Origin: Candidatus Eisenbacteria bacterium
GTDB taxonomy: Bacteria; Eisenbacteria; RBG-16-71-46; CAIMUX01; JAHJDP01
Reading direction: 5' to 3'
Length of the DNA stretch: 64,000 nt
Assembly: GCA_018831195.1 (NCBI GenBank)
Contig: JAHJDP010000061.1
Location: 1 to 64,000 of the forward strand
Numbering within the stretch: the stretch's first letter is position 1; every line of letters starts with the position of its first letter. A program made the position numbers and the translations under genes. Under the pieces are notes generated by a model, which saw only the letters and a list, made by a program, of their open reading frames with translations, made no database searches and was not told the DNA's origin. Shown in pieces: positions 1 to 9,294 of this stretch.

Positions 1-139
1 AGGCATTCATTGAAAGCTATAACCAAGATTGGTTGATCGAGAAGTTGGGATTCCGCAGTCCCGCTCAGGCGCGCCGTGACCGCGCTCAAGCAGAGGCTGC
101 GTAAGGAATTCTTGTGTCCAAAGAACCGGGTGCGATACA
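1..139 (+). mobile_element. Right end of an IS3-family insertion sequence (partial)
   Basis: Only the 3' end of the element lies in the window. It consists of the C-terminus of an integrase-type transposase (3-104) and about 35 bases of terminal sequence. Around 113-139 the bases read GTGTCCAAAGAACCGGG and end in GATACA. Read from the other strand this starts TGTATCGCACCCGG and continues to TTGGACAC, which is the style of IS3-family terminal inverted repeats (TG...CA ends). Just past 139 an open frame without a start codon continues to 1546, so the element appears inserted into a host gene. The left end and the target duplication cannot be seen. Confidence 0.65.
3..104 (+). CDS. IS3-family transposase (integrase core), C-terminal fragment
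   Basis: The frame is open from the window edge to TAA at 102-104 and encodes 33 residues. It contains FIESYNQDWLIEKLGFRSPA, which matches the usual end of the IS3-type DDE integrase (Y-N-x-x-x-x-x-x-x-LG-[YF]-R-[ST]-P-A). The third catalytic residue of the DDE triad lies upstream of the window, so activity cannot be judged. The identification rests on this short tail and the adjoining terminal repeat-like sequence. Confidence 0.65.
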   Translation, partial: AFIESYNQDWLIEKLGFRSPAQARRDRAQAEAA

Positions 140-1546
140 CCGGGACTCTCCCTCTTTGGCTCCTGGTCCAGTCTAAATGATGAAGCCGGCGGGTTGCTCG
201 ATACGGGAAAATCAGCGGGTGGATCACTCACTTGGTACCGATCTCAAGGCGCCGGCATTCAATTGGGTTATCAGTTCCAAGAGGTGAAAGACAAGACAAG
301 GCACCAGACGGATATCGAGGCTTGGTGGAACATCGCCGGAGCCTCCACCCTTCGGCTACGAACGAGATTCCGCGAGGGGCCCGGTGGCTTGAATGAATAC
401 GCGGCCATGTTGGGATTCGATGTCATGTTCGGGTTTCCGGTCGCTCCTCGTGGGAATCTCGGCGGTATCCGCGGAAGGGTTTTTGACGCTCAACGGGAAA
501 ACCGCCCGGGTCTTGCGGGCGTAGTGGTGCGGGTCGATGAACATGCAACCGTCACTGGGGAGAATGGGGAATTCTCTGTTTCCGGACTATCGGCGGGTAG
601 GCACCTGGTGGATGCGGATCTCCGTACGATCGGCCTCAGCCGACTGATCATCGGTCAAACGCCGATTAGAGCAGAAGTTGTTGGTAATGAGAAGCTGCAT
701 CTCGACCTTGCCGTCAGCGATGCGGGTTCTGTTATCGGCGCCGTGATCGATGCTCATAGTGAAGCAGACACTACAAATGCTATCCAATGGGGAATGGAGG
801 GGACTCATCCGAATTTATCAGGAATACTGATTGAACTTTCAGATGAGAATACAAGGCGGGTCGCTCTTACCGATCGAAACGGCCGTTTTCGCTTTCAGCG
901 GGTCGCTCCCGGCGCTTGGCGGCTATGGATCGACGCTTCAAGTTTACCGAGTTTTCACCTATTTGATCAGTGCTCTTATGATGTAAATGTCGCTGCGGGG
1001 CAAACCGTGGAGGAAAATTTTCATGTTCGGCGTCAACAAAGGGACATCAAATTTTTGGCGAAGCAATCTATGTTGAGATTGGGGAGGGGGTTGGATCACG
1101 ATTCTGATTCAAAGGCGCATACAAACCATGATCGATCGTCTCCCAATAATAATTCTGAACAAGCTTTCGAGCAATCGGGAGAATCAAACCATGAATCTGA
1201 GCTTTCGATTCGGGATTCCAATAATCAGGAGAATAGTCCCTGGGCCGTAGCTGTTAAAGACGGCACCGCAAAGCTTCTGCTGGATGTTCGGGAAATATCT
1301 GTGGAATCGAATAAGGTTGTTCCTATTCGGGTCATGGCATGCGCCGGCGAATTCAAAGTAAATGTAACGAAATGGGTCAATTGGCATTCAAGCTCAATAT
1401 GGGTTGTGCGAATGATTGATGGAGAGCTCTATTCAGTCGGTACAGGTGTTGCAAGTGTAATTGCGGAACTCGATGGCATTCGCTCCGAGAGTGTCACCGT
1501 GATTGTCCAGGCCGGTAGTCGTGCCGAGATTCTCCCGGAACAGTGA
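140..1546 (+). pseudogene. Surface/outer-membrane protein with carboxypeptidase-regulatory-like domains, 5' end lost to an IS element
   Basis: The frame is open from position 80 to the stop at 1544-1546, but no convincing start codon or ribosome site precedes it. The first possible start (TTG at 194) lies inside sequence that already looks like a folded domain. The first 100 residues alternate polar and hydrophobic residues with many Tyr, Trp and Arg, as in the last strands of a beta-barrel. Two carboxypeptidase-regulatory-like (transthyretin-type) modules follow. One is marked by GGIRGRVFD and TGENGEFSVSGL, the other by TDRNGRFRFQRVAPG. The last 100 residues resemble a bacterial Ig-like (BIG2) domain, and before it sits a polar Ser/Asn/His-rich linker. 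The gene abuts the IS end at 139, so it is most simply a truncated remnant, though it could still be expressed from an IS-derived promoter. The exact family is not recognised. Confidence 0.6.
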
Positions 1547-1867
1547 AAGAAACCTCACCCAGACGATTTGAAATAAACCCGATTTGCGAGCCCCAAAGTA
1601 GAGTATTATCCATCCTGCAATAGCAAAATCGACCTAAGGAAATGATGACGACTTATGATCGTGCAGTATTGATCTTCCAATACAAATATCGCTCGTGATA
1701 CAAATGAGGCTGTCTTGTGGGGGTCAAGGGTTTGTGATATTCTGCCGAATGCGATATATACGGGTGGAAATTCCCGGCCGGCTGCTCTAGGCCGGTTATT
1801 CTCGTTAGAGAAATCCCAGTGCAACTGGTCAGCTTCAAATCTGAAAAGTGTGAGGAGTTAAAACATC
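1547..1867. other. Intergenic region, 321 bases
   Basis: No gene, RNA or clear terminator is visible. It is somewhat richer in A and T than the coding sequence around it. Short open frames on both strands have no ribosome site and no recognisable product. The promoter of the secreted protein starting at 1868 should lie here, but no -35/-10 pair stands out. Confidence 0.5.
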
Positions 1868-4528
1868 ATGAGATCAGCATCGAGTCGAATCTCCATCATA
1901 TGGATATTTACCCTGGCATTATGCTTGGGTATGGCCGCCATTGGGCAGGCCATCGCCTTTACCGTAGATCACACCTCTACAGATATTTGGGAGATCCCTG
2001 AAACGGCGATTGCACAAGCCAAAACGGATCTACATATCGCCTATGGGCATACATCGCATGGAAGCCAGTTGATTTCCGGGATGGGAACGAGTGGGGGCGC
2101 GCAACTCGACCTCTTTATGACGAATAATGGAGCGACACCGGGCCTCTATCTTTGGAATAATGGTGGAACCGGGGGCGCCCTGGATCTTAGGGACACGCCC
2201 TTCGTCGGAGCCAGTGATCTCGGGAATCCCGATCGGTATGCATGGGAAACAGCGACACGAAACTACCTGGTGGGCCATCCAGAATGTAACGTCATCATCT
2301 GGTCTTGGTGCGGTCAAGCCGAAACCACAATTGAGAATATTGATATCTATCTGAATCTCATGGAAGGTCTCATCGCCGATTATCCCAGCGTATACTTTGT
2401 CTTTATGACCGGGCATTTGACCGGAACCGGAATCGACGGGACCCTGAATATTGCAAATGAGCATATTAGAAACCACTGCATAACCCATAATAGAATTCTC
2501 TATGATTTCGCTGATATCGAAAGTTATGACCCCGATCGGCTGGTCAATTATATGGAGCTGCTGGCGAACGATAACTGCGATTACGACAGTGATAACAATG
2601 GCACTCGCGACAGAAACTGGGCCCTGGATTGGCAGGGGACGCACACTGAGGGAGTTGATTGGTGGGCGTCGGGGGCGGCGCATAGCCAAGATCTCAATGG
2701 CAATCTTAAGGGATATGCGGCCTGGTGGCTTTGGGCGATGCTCGCCGGATGGAACCAGTGCGTTCCGGCGCCCTCGAATTTGACGGCGGTGGCAGATCCA
2801 GTAGCTTCAGAAATCGAATTGAACTGGACCGATAATTCCGATGTTACCAATGAAGATAGCTTTATCATACAGCGGCAGGTCGATGGAGGCGGTTGGGACC
2901 TCAGCTACGATTCTGTTCAATCTGATGTCACAACCTATACAGATTCAGAGCTGGCGATCGGTACATATGATTACAAAGTGGTAGCCCATCGCGATGATGA
3001 CGGGAGTGGCGATCCGTGTGATTCACAGTCCTCAAACACGGCCACGGCTGAAATGACCGATCCAAACCTCCCAGCGGCGCCATCGAATTTGGAAGCGGTG
3101 GGGAATTCAGAATTCGGTTCGGTTTCGCTCACCTGGGTCGACAATGCCGTCAATGAAGACGGATTCATCATCCAGCGTCAAGTTGATGGTGGAGTTTGGA
3201 ACAATACCTATGATATCGCAGGAGAAGACGCTGAGAGCTATACCGATAATAACCACGAGGGAGATCCTCTTCCTTCCGGAACCTATACCTATCGGGTCAC
3301 AGCAACGAATTCCCATGGTAATTCCAGTCCATCTAATGAAGCCACCACTGTTATTTCATCGGAAGCTCCGGAAGCCCCAATGAACCTCATCTCTGAGATC
3401 ATCGGGTTCGCTATCGCTCTCAGCTGGACCGATAACAGTGATAATGAGGAAAGTTTTATCGTTGAGCGATCTGTTGATGGAAGCGAATTCAGTGAATTGG
3501 AGCCGCTGCCGGCGAACACGGAGGGATACATTGACGAGGACCTCCCTCCATTACACACCTATACTTATCGTGTCATGGCGCGGAATAACTTCGGCGATTC
3601 AGATTATTCAAACGAGGTTTCCGAGTATATCGCCGAAGAATCATATCAAATCGTATTGAAACAGGGTGTTGAAGGGTACGAGGGATGCCGCGATGCCTAT
3701 TTGGATGCGGGTAATCCAACATTTAACTATGGGGGCGATCAATATAATGATGTGAGGGACGATCCCAAATGTAACTTTATCATTTCATTTGAAATGCCTG
3801 AGGAAGTATTGGGAATGAGAATCCTCGAGGCCAAAATCGGATTTTATTGCTGGTCGATCAGTTCTTGGGAGGTGGACCAATATTTTACCCTCTGTCGCTT
3901 GACCGAATCGTGGGAAGAGGGTGCATCGGATGGAGCCTATGAGGAAGGGTGTGCCAGCTGGGTTGTCCGGAATGGGGAGGAAGTTTGGACGAATCCGGGG
4001 GGGACATTTGATCCAGTCGTTGTGGACAGTTCCTTGATTCCCAATGCCCCCTACTATCCTGAATTCAATGTTACCGATCTGGTTCAGGCATGGTCCAGCG
4101 GGACGACCGATAATGATGGACTGATCCTGATGAACAACACCGGTATTGTGACCGGGATCAAAGCAAGTGAGTACAGTGAGTACGGTCGGCCCTACCTCGA
4201 AATAACCTATTCCAGCCCCATCGCATCAGCCCCAACGGAGGAATCGAATCCCGGCCTGTCACTATTGCTCAATAGGCCGAATCCATTTTATGCAACGACA
4301 ACACTTCGCTTCCAGGTCACTGAGACCCGGGATCTCCAGCTGAATATCTATTCGCTCGAGGGGCGCCGCGTGGCGACTTTGGTGGATGGGCCGGTCATGC
4401 CGGGGCTTCATGAGATCGACTGGCGCGGTTTGGATTACCGGGGTCGGGTGCTCGCTCCCGGTGTCTATTTTGCGCGGCTGAAATCGGGTCCGGACGTACA
4501 TACAATGAAGCTGATATTGAGCCGGTGA
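1868..4528 (+). CDS. Secreted protein: unknown N-terminal domain, three FN3 domains, DNRLRE domain, FlgD-like C-terminal sorting-type domain
   Basis: The 886-residue protein starts with a signal peptide (basic start, hydrophobic IIWIFTLALCLGMAAIGQAIA). Residues about 35-300 form a domain I do not recognise, with striking motifs GHTSHGSQ, IIWSWCGQ, FMTGHLTG and AAHSQDLNG; it may be hydrolase-like. Three fibronectin type III domains follow (about 300-400, 400-500, 500-595), the first two sharing FIIQRQVDGG. Residues about 597-785 match the DNRLRE pattern of alternating strands in surface proteins (DAYLDAG near the start, GRPYLEITY at the end). The last 90 residues are FlgD Ig-like (LNRPNPF, IYSLEGRRVATL, GVYFARL) and end in KLILSR, as in type IX-like cargo. 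It is probably exported and anchored at the cell surface. The function of the first domain is unknown. Confidence 0.8.
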   Translation: MRSASSRISIIWIFTLALCLGMAAIGQAIAFTVDHTSTDIWEIPETAIAQAKTDLHIAYGHTSHGSQLISGMGTSGGAQLDLFMTNNGATPGLYLWNNGGTGGALDLRDTPFVGASDLGNPDRYAWETATRNYLVGHPECNVIIWSWCGQAETTIENIDIYLNLMEGLIADYPSVYFVFMTGHLTGTGIDGTLNIANEHIRNHCITHNRILYDFADIESYDPDRLVNYMELLANDNCDYDSDNNGTRDRNWALDWQGTHTEGVDWWASGAAHSQDLNGNLKGYAAWWLWAMLAGWNQCVPAPSNLTAVADPVASEIELNWTDNSDVTNEDSFIIQRQVDGGGWDLSYDSVQSDVTTYTDSELAIGTYDYKVVAHRDDDGSGDPCDSQSSNTATAEMTDPNLPAAPSNLEAVGNSEFGSVSLTWVDNAVNEDGFIIQRQVDGGVWNNTYDIAGEDAESYTDNNHEGDPLPSGTYTYRVTATNSHGNSSPSNEATTVISSEAPEAPMNLISEIIGFAIALSWTDNSDNEESFIVERSVDGSEFSELEPLPANTEGYIDEDLPPLHTYTYRVMARNNFGDSDYSNEVSEYIAEESYQIVLKQGVEGYEGCRDAYLDAGNPTFNYGGDQYNDVRDDPKCNFIISFEMPEEVLGMRILEAKIGFYCWSISSWEVDQYFTLCRLTESWEEGASDGAYEEGCASWVVRNGEEVWTNPGGTFDPVVVDSSLIPNAPYYPEFNVTDLVQAWSSGTTDNDGLILMNNTGIVTGIKASEYSEYGRPYLEITYSSPIASAPTEESNPGLSLLLNRPNPFYATTTLRFQVTETRDLQLNIYSLEGRRVATLVDGPVMPGLHEIDWRGLDYRGRVLAPGVYFARLKSGPDVHTMKLILSR

Positions 4529-4554
4529 TTTGAAGACGACCAGAAAAATGGTGT

Positions 4555-4580
4555 GGGGTCCCTTAAGTGCTGGGGACCCC
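4555..4580. terminator. Hairpin between convergent genes, likely bidirectional terminator
   Basis: GGGGTCCC (4555-4562) and GGGACCCC (4573-4580) form a perfect 8-bp stem with a 10-base loop. It lies in the 75-base gap between the stop of the secreted protein and the stop of the minus-strand kinase. AAGACG (4532-4537) and CGTCTT (4598-4603) could add an outer stem. No strong T run follows on either strand. Confidence 0.55.
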
Positions 4581-4603
4581 GCTGTCCAATGAACTGGCGT
4601 CTT

Positions 4604-7162
4604 TTAGGCCACCTGATCGATGTTTCTTCTCTGCGATGCCCATTTGTACAGGGTCTGTTCAAGTTCATTTGTATTGATCGGTTTGGCAATATAATCATCC
4701 ATACCAACCTTCAGGCATTCTTCCCGATCGCCTTTCATGGCATTGGCCGTCATGGCGATAATGGGAAGGTACCCGCCCTGGAGTCTTTCGCGTTGCCTGA
4801 TTAACCGGGTGGCTTCCAACCCACTCATAATTGGCATTTGGACATCCATCAGAACAATATCAAATGGCTCCAGAGCGGTTGTATCCACGGCGATCTGGCC
4901 GTTCTCAACTGTGATAACGAGGCAACCCATTCTTTCCAGGATTTTTTCCGCCATGAGGCGGTTGATAGCGTTGTCCTCAGCGAGCAAGACCTTGATTTTT
5001 GGCGTTCCTGAACCTGGAACGTAAGCCGGCTGTCCGGTTTGTTTTCGCTGATTCGGAGAGCCTGCCGCTTCATTTTGCAGACGGTAATCAACGGTGAAGT
5101 GAAACTTGCTGCCTTGATCCGGCCGGCTCTCGACCCAGATATCCCCCCCCAAAAGTACGGCCAGTTTATGGGAGATAGCCAATCCCAATCCCGTCCCACC
5201 ATATTCGCGTGTTGTCGATCCATCAACCTGCTCAAAGCTGTTGAAGATTCTATCAATTTTGTCTTCCGGTATGCCGATCCCTGTGTCGGAAACAGTGAAG
5301 AAGAGACGGGCCTTCTGCTCGGATTTCTGATCCAACTCGCATGTTATGGAGACCTCACCCTCATGGGTGAACTTAATTGCGTTTCCGCCAAGATTTATCA
5401 GGATTTGCCGCAGCCGCCCGGGATCACCGATAAGTTGATCGGGGACATCGGCTTGAATATTCCAATTGAGTGTTATCTTTTTCTCCTGGGCCTTTACAAC
5501 CAAGGGTTCCATGGCATTTACGATTGTCGTTCTCAAGTCGAATTCAATCTCATCAATATCAAGATGACCCGCCTCAATCTTGGAAAAATCAAGAATGTCA
5601 TTGATGAGACCGAGGAGATGGTCCGCCGACGCCTTAATGGCGTTTAGAAACTCCCGTTGTTCTTCATCCAATTCGGTGTCCAGGGCCAGATAGCTGTTGC
5701 CTATGATGCCGTTCATCGGTGTCCGAATCTCGTGACTCATATTGGCGAGGAACTCGCTCTTGGCCCTATTCGCCGCTTCAGCTTTATTGGTCAGAGCCTT
5801 CGCCTGGCGCAGGGCTTCCTCCAATTTCAATTTGGCGTCGGCAAGCTGACTGTTTCTCTCTCTCAGAGCGACACTCGCTGTCTCCTTTTGCTCAATCAAT
5901 GACTGAAGATTCTCGATCATCAAATTGAAGGCTTTGGCCAGAGTGCCGATTTCATCCTGTTTGGAGGCGATCTCTTCATCCATCGCCACGCTGAGATCAC
6001 CTTGGGCCACCTGTTTTGATTTTTCTTTCAGCAGCAGGATCGGCTTTGTAATGGAGACAGTGAAAAAATAGGCGATAAATGTCGTAATAATCAGGATGAC
6101 AATACAAATCTGGATGATATAGGTCTGTATTTGTACAAGGCCCTGGAGGAAGTCCTTGTGATATGCGCTGGCGCCGACAATCCAATCCCAGTCCGGCAGA
6201 TAAGTGAAAGCTGCCAGTTTGGGTTCCGCTTTGGAGTCTTCCTGGTTTTTCCAGTGATAGTAGAGTGTGCTGGTTTGCCCTGGTTTCAGTAGATGTGCCT
6301 TTTTGATAATTTCCTGTACGAAGAAACCGCCGTCGGCGTCTCGTGTGTTATTGATATTCTCCCCGTCACGAAGGTGGTTTTTTGAAACGACATAGTCGCC
6401 TTTGCTGTTAATGACCCAGATGTATCCATTCTGACCGATTCGCTGCTCGGCGATTTTGTTCTTGAGATCATCTTGCAGCTTTTGTTCGAGTTCCGCACTC
6501 TTAAATTCCGTGTCGTAGAGATTCGCACTTACAATAAGCTGGAGGGGTTCAAAATAGGTGATGGCCGATACTTTTTGGTTTACATCGGAAGAAAGAATCT
6601 CGGCGCGCTTGTCTTTTAAAGGGTCTTCCCATGTGTAATGTATGATGTGAATCTCACCGGGCGAGAGGGTGGGAAGCGCTGCCAGCACCGCGTCGGCATA
6701 CTGTTTCTGCGTTTCACCTGAAGTTAGCAAATTATGGTTCGTTTCCACACCATGCTCGCAAACGAAGCAACATCCCTTCATATCCCATAGGGAGATGTCG
6801 CCGCTATTGCCGATCCGGATTTGCGCGATCTTCTCGAACAGGGAGTGCTTCTCAGATGGCGTAAGAGCCATTGTCCTGTCCGCCATGCCGATTTCGAGCA
6901 TTTGGCAGACATTTTCCGTAACCGAACAGAGTCGCTGCTCAATCAGGGCTTCTTCCCGTTTTAGAACGCGATCCTTCTGCTCCACGTAGGATTGGGTCAT
7001 CTGATGCCAATCTCGTGAGATGATACGGAGATCATTTTCGATCGTCTCATAAGCGCGTGATTTGAAAGTCTTATAGCTTAATGTACCGAGAATCACTGTT
7101 GGCAATGTCATCAGCAGGAGGCAGAGACCGAGCAGCTTCCATTTGATGCTGAGGTCCGCCAT
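4604..7162 (-). CDS. Membrane-bound hybrid sensor histidine kinase (dCache-HAMP-HisKA-HATPase-REC)
   Basis: The predicted protein has 852 residues. The frame opens 43 codons earlier (7291), but the start at 7162 has a G-rich ribosome site just upstream and places the first membrane helix ([19 protein letters not shown]) at the N-terminus. A periplasmic double-Cache sensor region spans about residues 40-345, and a second helix ([19 protein letters not shown]) follows. Next come HAMP, a coiled coil, and HisKA with the phospho-acceptor His in NMSHEIRTP near residue 477. The ATPase domain shows DTGIGIP and [10 protein letters not shown]. The C-terminal receiver has its acidic site in AEDN and its phospho-Asp in LMDVQMP. 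No response regulator lies next to it, so it is an orphan hybrid kinase. The ligand cannot be read from sequence. Confidence 0.9.
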   Translation of the reverse strand: MADLSIKWKLLGLCLLLMTLPTVILGTLSYKTFKSRAYETIENDLRIISRDWHQMTQSYVEQKDRVLKREEALIEQRLCSVTENVCQMLEIGMADRTMALTPSEKHSLFEKIAQIRIGNSGDISLWDMKGCCFVCEHGVETNHNLLTSGETQKQYADAVLAALPTLSPGEIHIIHYTWEDPLKDKRAEILSSDVNQKVSAITYFEPLQLIVSANLYDTEFKSAELEQKLQDDLKNKIAEQRIGQNGYIWVINSKGDYVVSKNHLRDGENINNTRDADGGFFVQEIIKKAHLLKPGQTSTLYYHWKNQEDSKAEPKLAAFTYLPDWDWIVGASAYHKDFLQGLVQIQTYIIQICIVILIITTFIAYFFTVSITKPILLLKEKSKQVAQGDLSVAMDEEIASKQDEIGTLAKAFNLMIENLQSLIEQKETASVALRERNSQLADAKLKLEEALRQAKALTNKAEAANRAKSEFLANMSHEIRTPMNGIIGNSYLALDTELDEEQREFLNAIKASADHLLGLINDILDFSKIEAGHLDIDEIEFDLRTTIVNAMEPLVVKAQEKKITLNWNIQADVPDQLIGDPGRLRQILINLGGNAIKFTHEGEVSITCELDQKSEQKARLFFTVSDTGIGIPEDKIDRIFNSFEQVDGSTTREYGGTGLGLAISHKLAVLLGGDIWVESRPDQGSKFHFTVDYRLQNEAAGSPNQRKQTGQPAYVPGSGTPKIKVLLAEDNAINRLMAEKILERMGCLVITVENGQIAVDTTALEPFDIVLMDVQMPIMSGLEATRLIRQRERLQGGYLPIIAMTANAMKGDREECLKVGMDDYIAKPINTNELEQTLYKWASQRRNIDQVA

Positions 7163-7658
7163 ACGGAATCCCCCGGGCTCGAGATCCCAGGGCTGCATGA
7201 TCTGATCACTTCTTGTCGGATCTGGTGTTGTGATGAACATCTCATTAATCCTTGGGGGTTGGATAAACCGGCTAACTGCCCCTGAACTCATAGTTTATAT
7301 AGTTATCGGTCCGGGCTCGGCGTTGCTTAGAATTGTTGATGCTCATTCAAGGTCATCCAAGATGATTAAATTTGCACAGAATAGAAACCCTAACTCATAG
7401 CAAACAAACAAGATAAGTGATTATTGGGTTGTAGGACCCGACATAATCTGATATTGACGGTCAGGATATGCAAAAAAGAACTTGTATTTTCCTTATTTAT
7501 GTCCGATAGTGAAACTAATAGTGAATTGGGTAGTGACTGATTGACAGAGGTGATTGTGTTGGTTTTCCCAGATTTCCATCCACTCTGCAGTATCTTCCCT
7601 CTTTTAATACCGCTGTTTACAGCAGGAACACTCTAAAAGGAATGCGAATCATAACGGA
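7163..7658. promoter_or_regulatory. AT-rich divergent intergenic region
   Basis: About 500 bases separate the divergent kinase and helicase genes. The composition is clearly AT-richer than the flanking genes, as expected for two promoters back to back and possibly a long helicase leader. A TTGACA occurs at 7541-7546, but no good -10 element sits at the right distance. No RNA gene or strong hairpin was found. Confidence 0.4.
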
Positions 7659-8840
7659 ATGAAACATTGGGAAATGGGGCTCAAAAAGGAGCTCCTTCAG
7701 AGTATATACGAGCTTGAATACGACCGGCCCACTCCGATCCAAACCCGAGCGATTCCCTTGGCCCTCGAGGGGAGGGACTTAATCTGTTCAGCCCAGACCG
7801 GGACGGGGAAGACCGCTGCCTTCGCCCTACCGATTCTCGATGATCTATCAAGGGGCAAGCCGTCCCAGCTCAGAGCCTTAATCGTGGTACCGACCCGGGA
7901 GTTGGCGATTCAGGTCGGTAAAAATTTCCAGGCTTTGGGCCGGTATCTCGATATCGTCACAGCCACAATTTATGGGGGCGTGCCGATTCAGGCGCAGGAA
8001 GTGCTGCTTCGACACGGCGCCGATATCATTGTCGCAACCCCAGGCCGTCTGAAAGATCATATCTGGCGCGGAAATATCGATTTTCGATATCTAAGGCACC
8101 TGGTTCTCGATGAGGCGGACCGGATGCTTGACATGGGCTTCATTCACGATATTCGAGAGATCGTCGAGCTCTTGCCGGTGGAACGCCAATCGATGCTCTT
8201 TTCAGCGACCCTCGATCAGGATATCCGCCGTCTTGCAAAGGATATCCTGAGAAATCCGGTTCGGATTGATGTTGCGCCCCCTTCGGTGACTCTCGATGAG
8301 GTCGACCAGTTTATTGTCCAGACCAGCCGGGCGCAGAAAAGATCGACTCTTGAGGACCTTCTCAGGGGCTGTTCGATGGAGAGAACGATTATTTTTGCGG
8401 GAACAAAGGTGGGCGCCTCGAGGCTAGCCGGCCGGTTAAGAGGTTTGGGCTATAGGGCTTCGGCCATCCATGGTGATAGGACCCAGGATGAACGGACCCG
8501 CACAATGGATGGTTTCAGAGCCGGCCGGATCGATATGCTGGTCGCCACGGATATCGCAGCCCGAGGAATCGATGTTGACGATGTCTCACATGTGGTGAAT
8601 TATGACCTTCCATTCTCGGCCAAGGATTACATCCACCGGATCGGCCGTACCGCCAGGGCGGGGCGCCGAGGGATGGCCATTTCTCTGGTCACGCCCGAAG
8701 ATCGCCGGGGGATTGAAGCCATAGAGCGGTTGATTTCAAAGAAGCTCTCCTGGCTGGGGGAGCCTGAACCGGCCGGATCCGGGGTTTCAGAGAGACCGGG
8801 CGGATCAGAAAGAAGACGCGACAAACGGCGCTTCAAGTGA
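7659..8840 (+). CDS. DEAD-box ATP-dependent RNA helicase
   Basis: The 393-residue protein carries the full DEAD-box set in order: Q motif ([10 protein letters not shown]), Walker [44 protein letters not shown], then [20 protein letters not shown] and [10 protein letters not shown]. This is the compact two-RecA core of the RhlE/CshA class, with a short basic tail (RRRDKRRFK) that may bind RNA. It unwinds short RNA duplexes, probably in ribosome assembly or mRNA turnover. A cold-shock protein gene lies 130 bases downstream on the same strand, which fits a role in cold adaptation. The ribosome site is weak (AAGGA 18 bases upstream, or CGGA directly adjacent), so a start at the sixth codon (MGLKKEL) is also possible. 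Confidence 0.92.
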   Translation: MKHWEMGLKKELLQSIYELEYDRPTPIQTRAIPLALEGRDLICSAQTGTGKTAAFALPILDDLSRGKPSQLRALIVVPTRELAIQVGKNFQALGRYLDIVTATIYGGVPIQAQEVLLRHGADIIVATPGRLKDHIWRGNIDFRYLRHLVLDEADRMLDMGFIHDIREIVELLPVERQSMLFSATLDQDIRRLAKDILRNPVRIDVAPPSVTLDEVDQFIVQTSRAQKRSTLEDLLRGCSMERTIIFAGTKVGASRLAGRLRGLGYRASAIHGDRTQDERTRTMDGFRAGRIDMLVATDIAARGIDVDDVSHVVNYDLPFSAKDYIHRIGRTARAGRRGMAISLVTPEDRRGIEAIERLISKKLSWLGEPEPAGSGVSERPGGSERRRDKRRFK

Positions 8841-8970
8841 TATACTATGGCCGGATGACAGTTTGCACTGTGTTCCTTGCAGTGCGACCCACGCGGGGGT
8901 TCCGCGAGAACAAAGAGTCGAGAGTACGGCGGCCCCGCACTCCGACGAAAACCAAAAATGGAGTACGGAC

Positions 8971-9189
8971 ATGCCAATAACAGGTACAGTAAAGTGGTTT
9001 AACGATGCCAAGGGTTTTGGCTTCATAACTCGTGATGACGGCGAAAAGGATGTTTTCGTTCATCACTCAGCAATTCAGGCGGCAGATGGCGGCTTCAAAT
9101 CTCTCGATGAGAACCAGAGGGTTGAGTTTGATGTCGTGCAGGGCCCCAAGGGTCCCGCGGCTGAAAACGTCGTGAAACTCGATAACTAA
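8971..9189 (+). CDS. Cold-shock protein (CspA family)
   Basis: This 72-residue single-domain CSD protein shows both nucleic-acid-binding motifs, RNP1 (KGFGFI) and RNP2 (VFVHHS), and the usual start TGTVKWFND. The frame is open from 8863, but GGAG at 8960-8963 is ideally placed for the ATG at 8971, and the product then has the standard family length. It binds single-stranded RNA or DNA and acts as an RNA chaperone. The 130-base leader after the helicase gene could be a structured cold-responsive 5' UTR; I see no clear cold-box. It may be co-transcribed with the helicase. Confidence 0.95.
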   Translation: MPITGTVKWFNDAKGFGFITRDDGEKDVFVHHSAIQAADGGFKSLDENQRVEFDVVQGPKGPAAENVVKLDN

Positions 9190-9219
9190 CGGGTAGCCGA
9201 ATAGAGCCTGGCTCAAGCG

Positions 9220-9249
9220 AGGCCCCTCTACTTAATTGTAGTGGGGCCT
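9220..9249 (+). terminator. Strong hairpin after the cold-shock gene
   Basis: AGGCCCCTCTAC (9220-9231) pairs with GTAGTGGGGCCT (9238-9249) over 12 positions with one mismatch, and the loop is TTAATT. It lies 30 bases after the cold-shock stop and 46 bases before the stop of a convergent gene, so it may serve both strands. The T run after it is poor. Confidence 0.6.
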
Positions 9250-9294
9250 TGCTGCTATACCGCCGGATGATCCTGCTGCCCTCAAGTTTACTTT

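Noticed and set aside
2030-2689. 219-codon open frame on the minus strand inside the FN3/DNRLRE gene
   Set aside because: It is a shadow of a well-supported plus-strand protein; it has no ribosome site and its composition (runs of Ile, Pro and Arg) is that of an antisense frame.
5039-5647. 202-codon open frame antisense to the histidine kinase
   Set aside because: The minus-strand kinase motifs cover the same bases; the antisense product has no recognisable domain or start signal.
7541-7563. TTGACA as a -35 element for the DEAD-box helicase
   Set aside because: No acceptable -10 hexamer lies 16-18 bases downstream.
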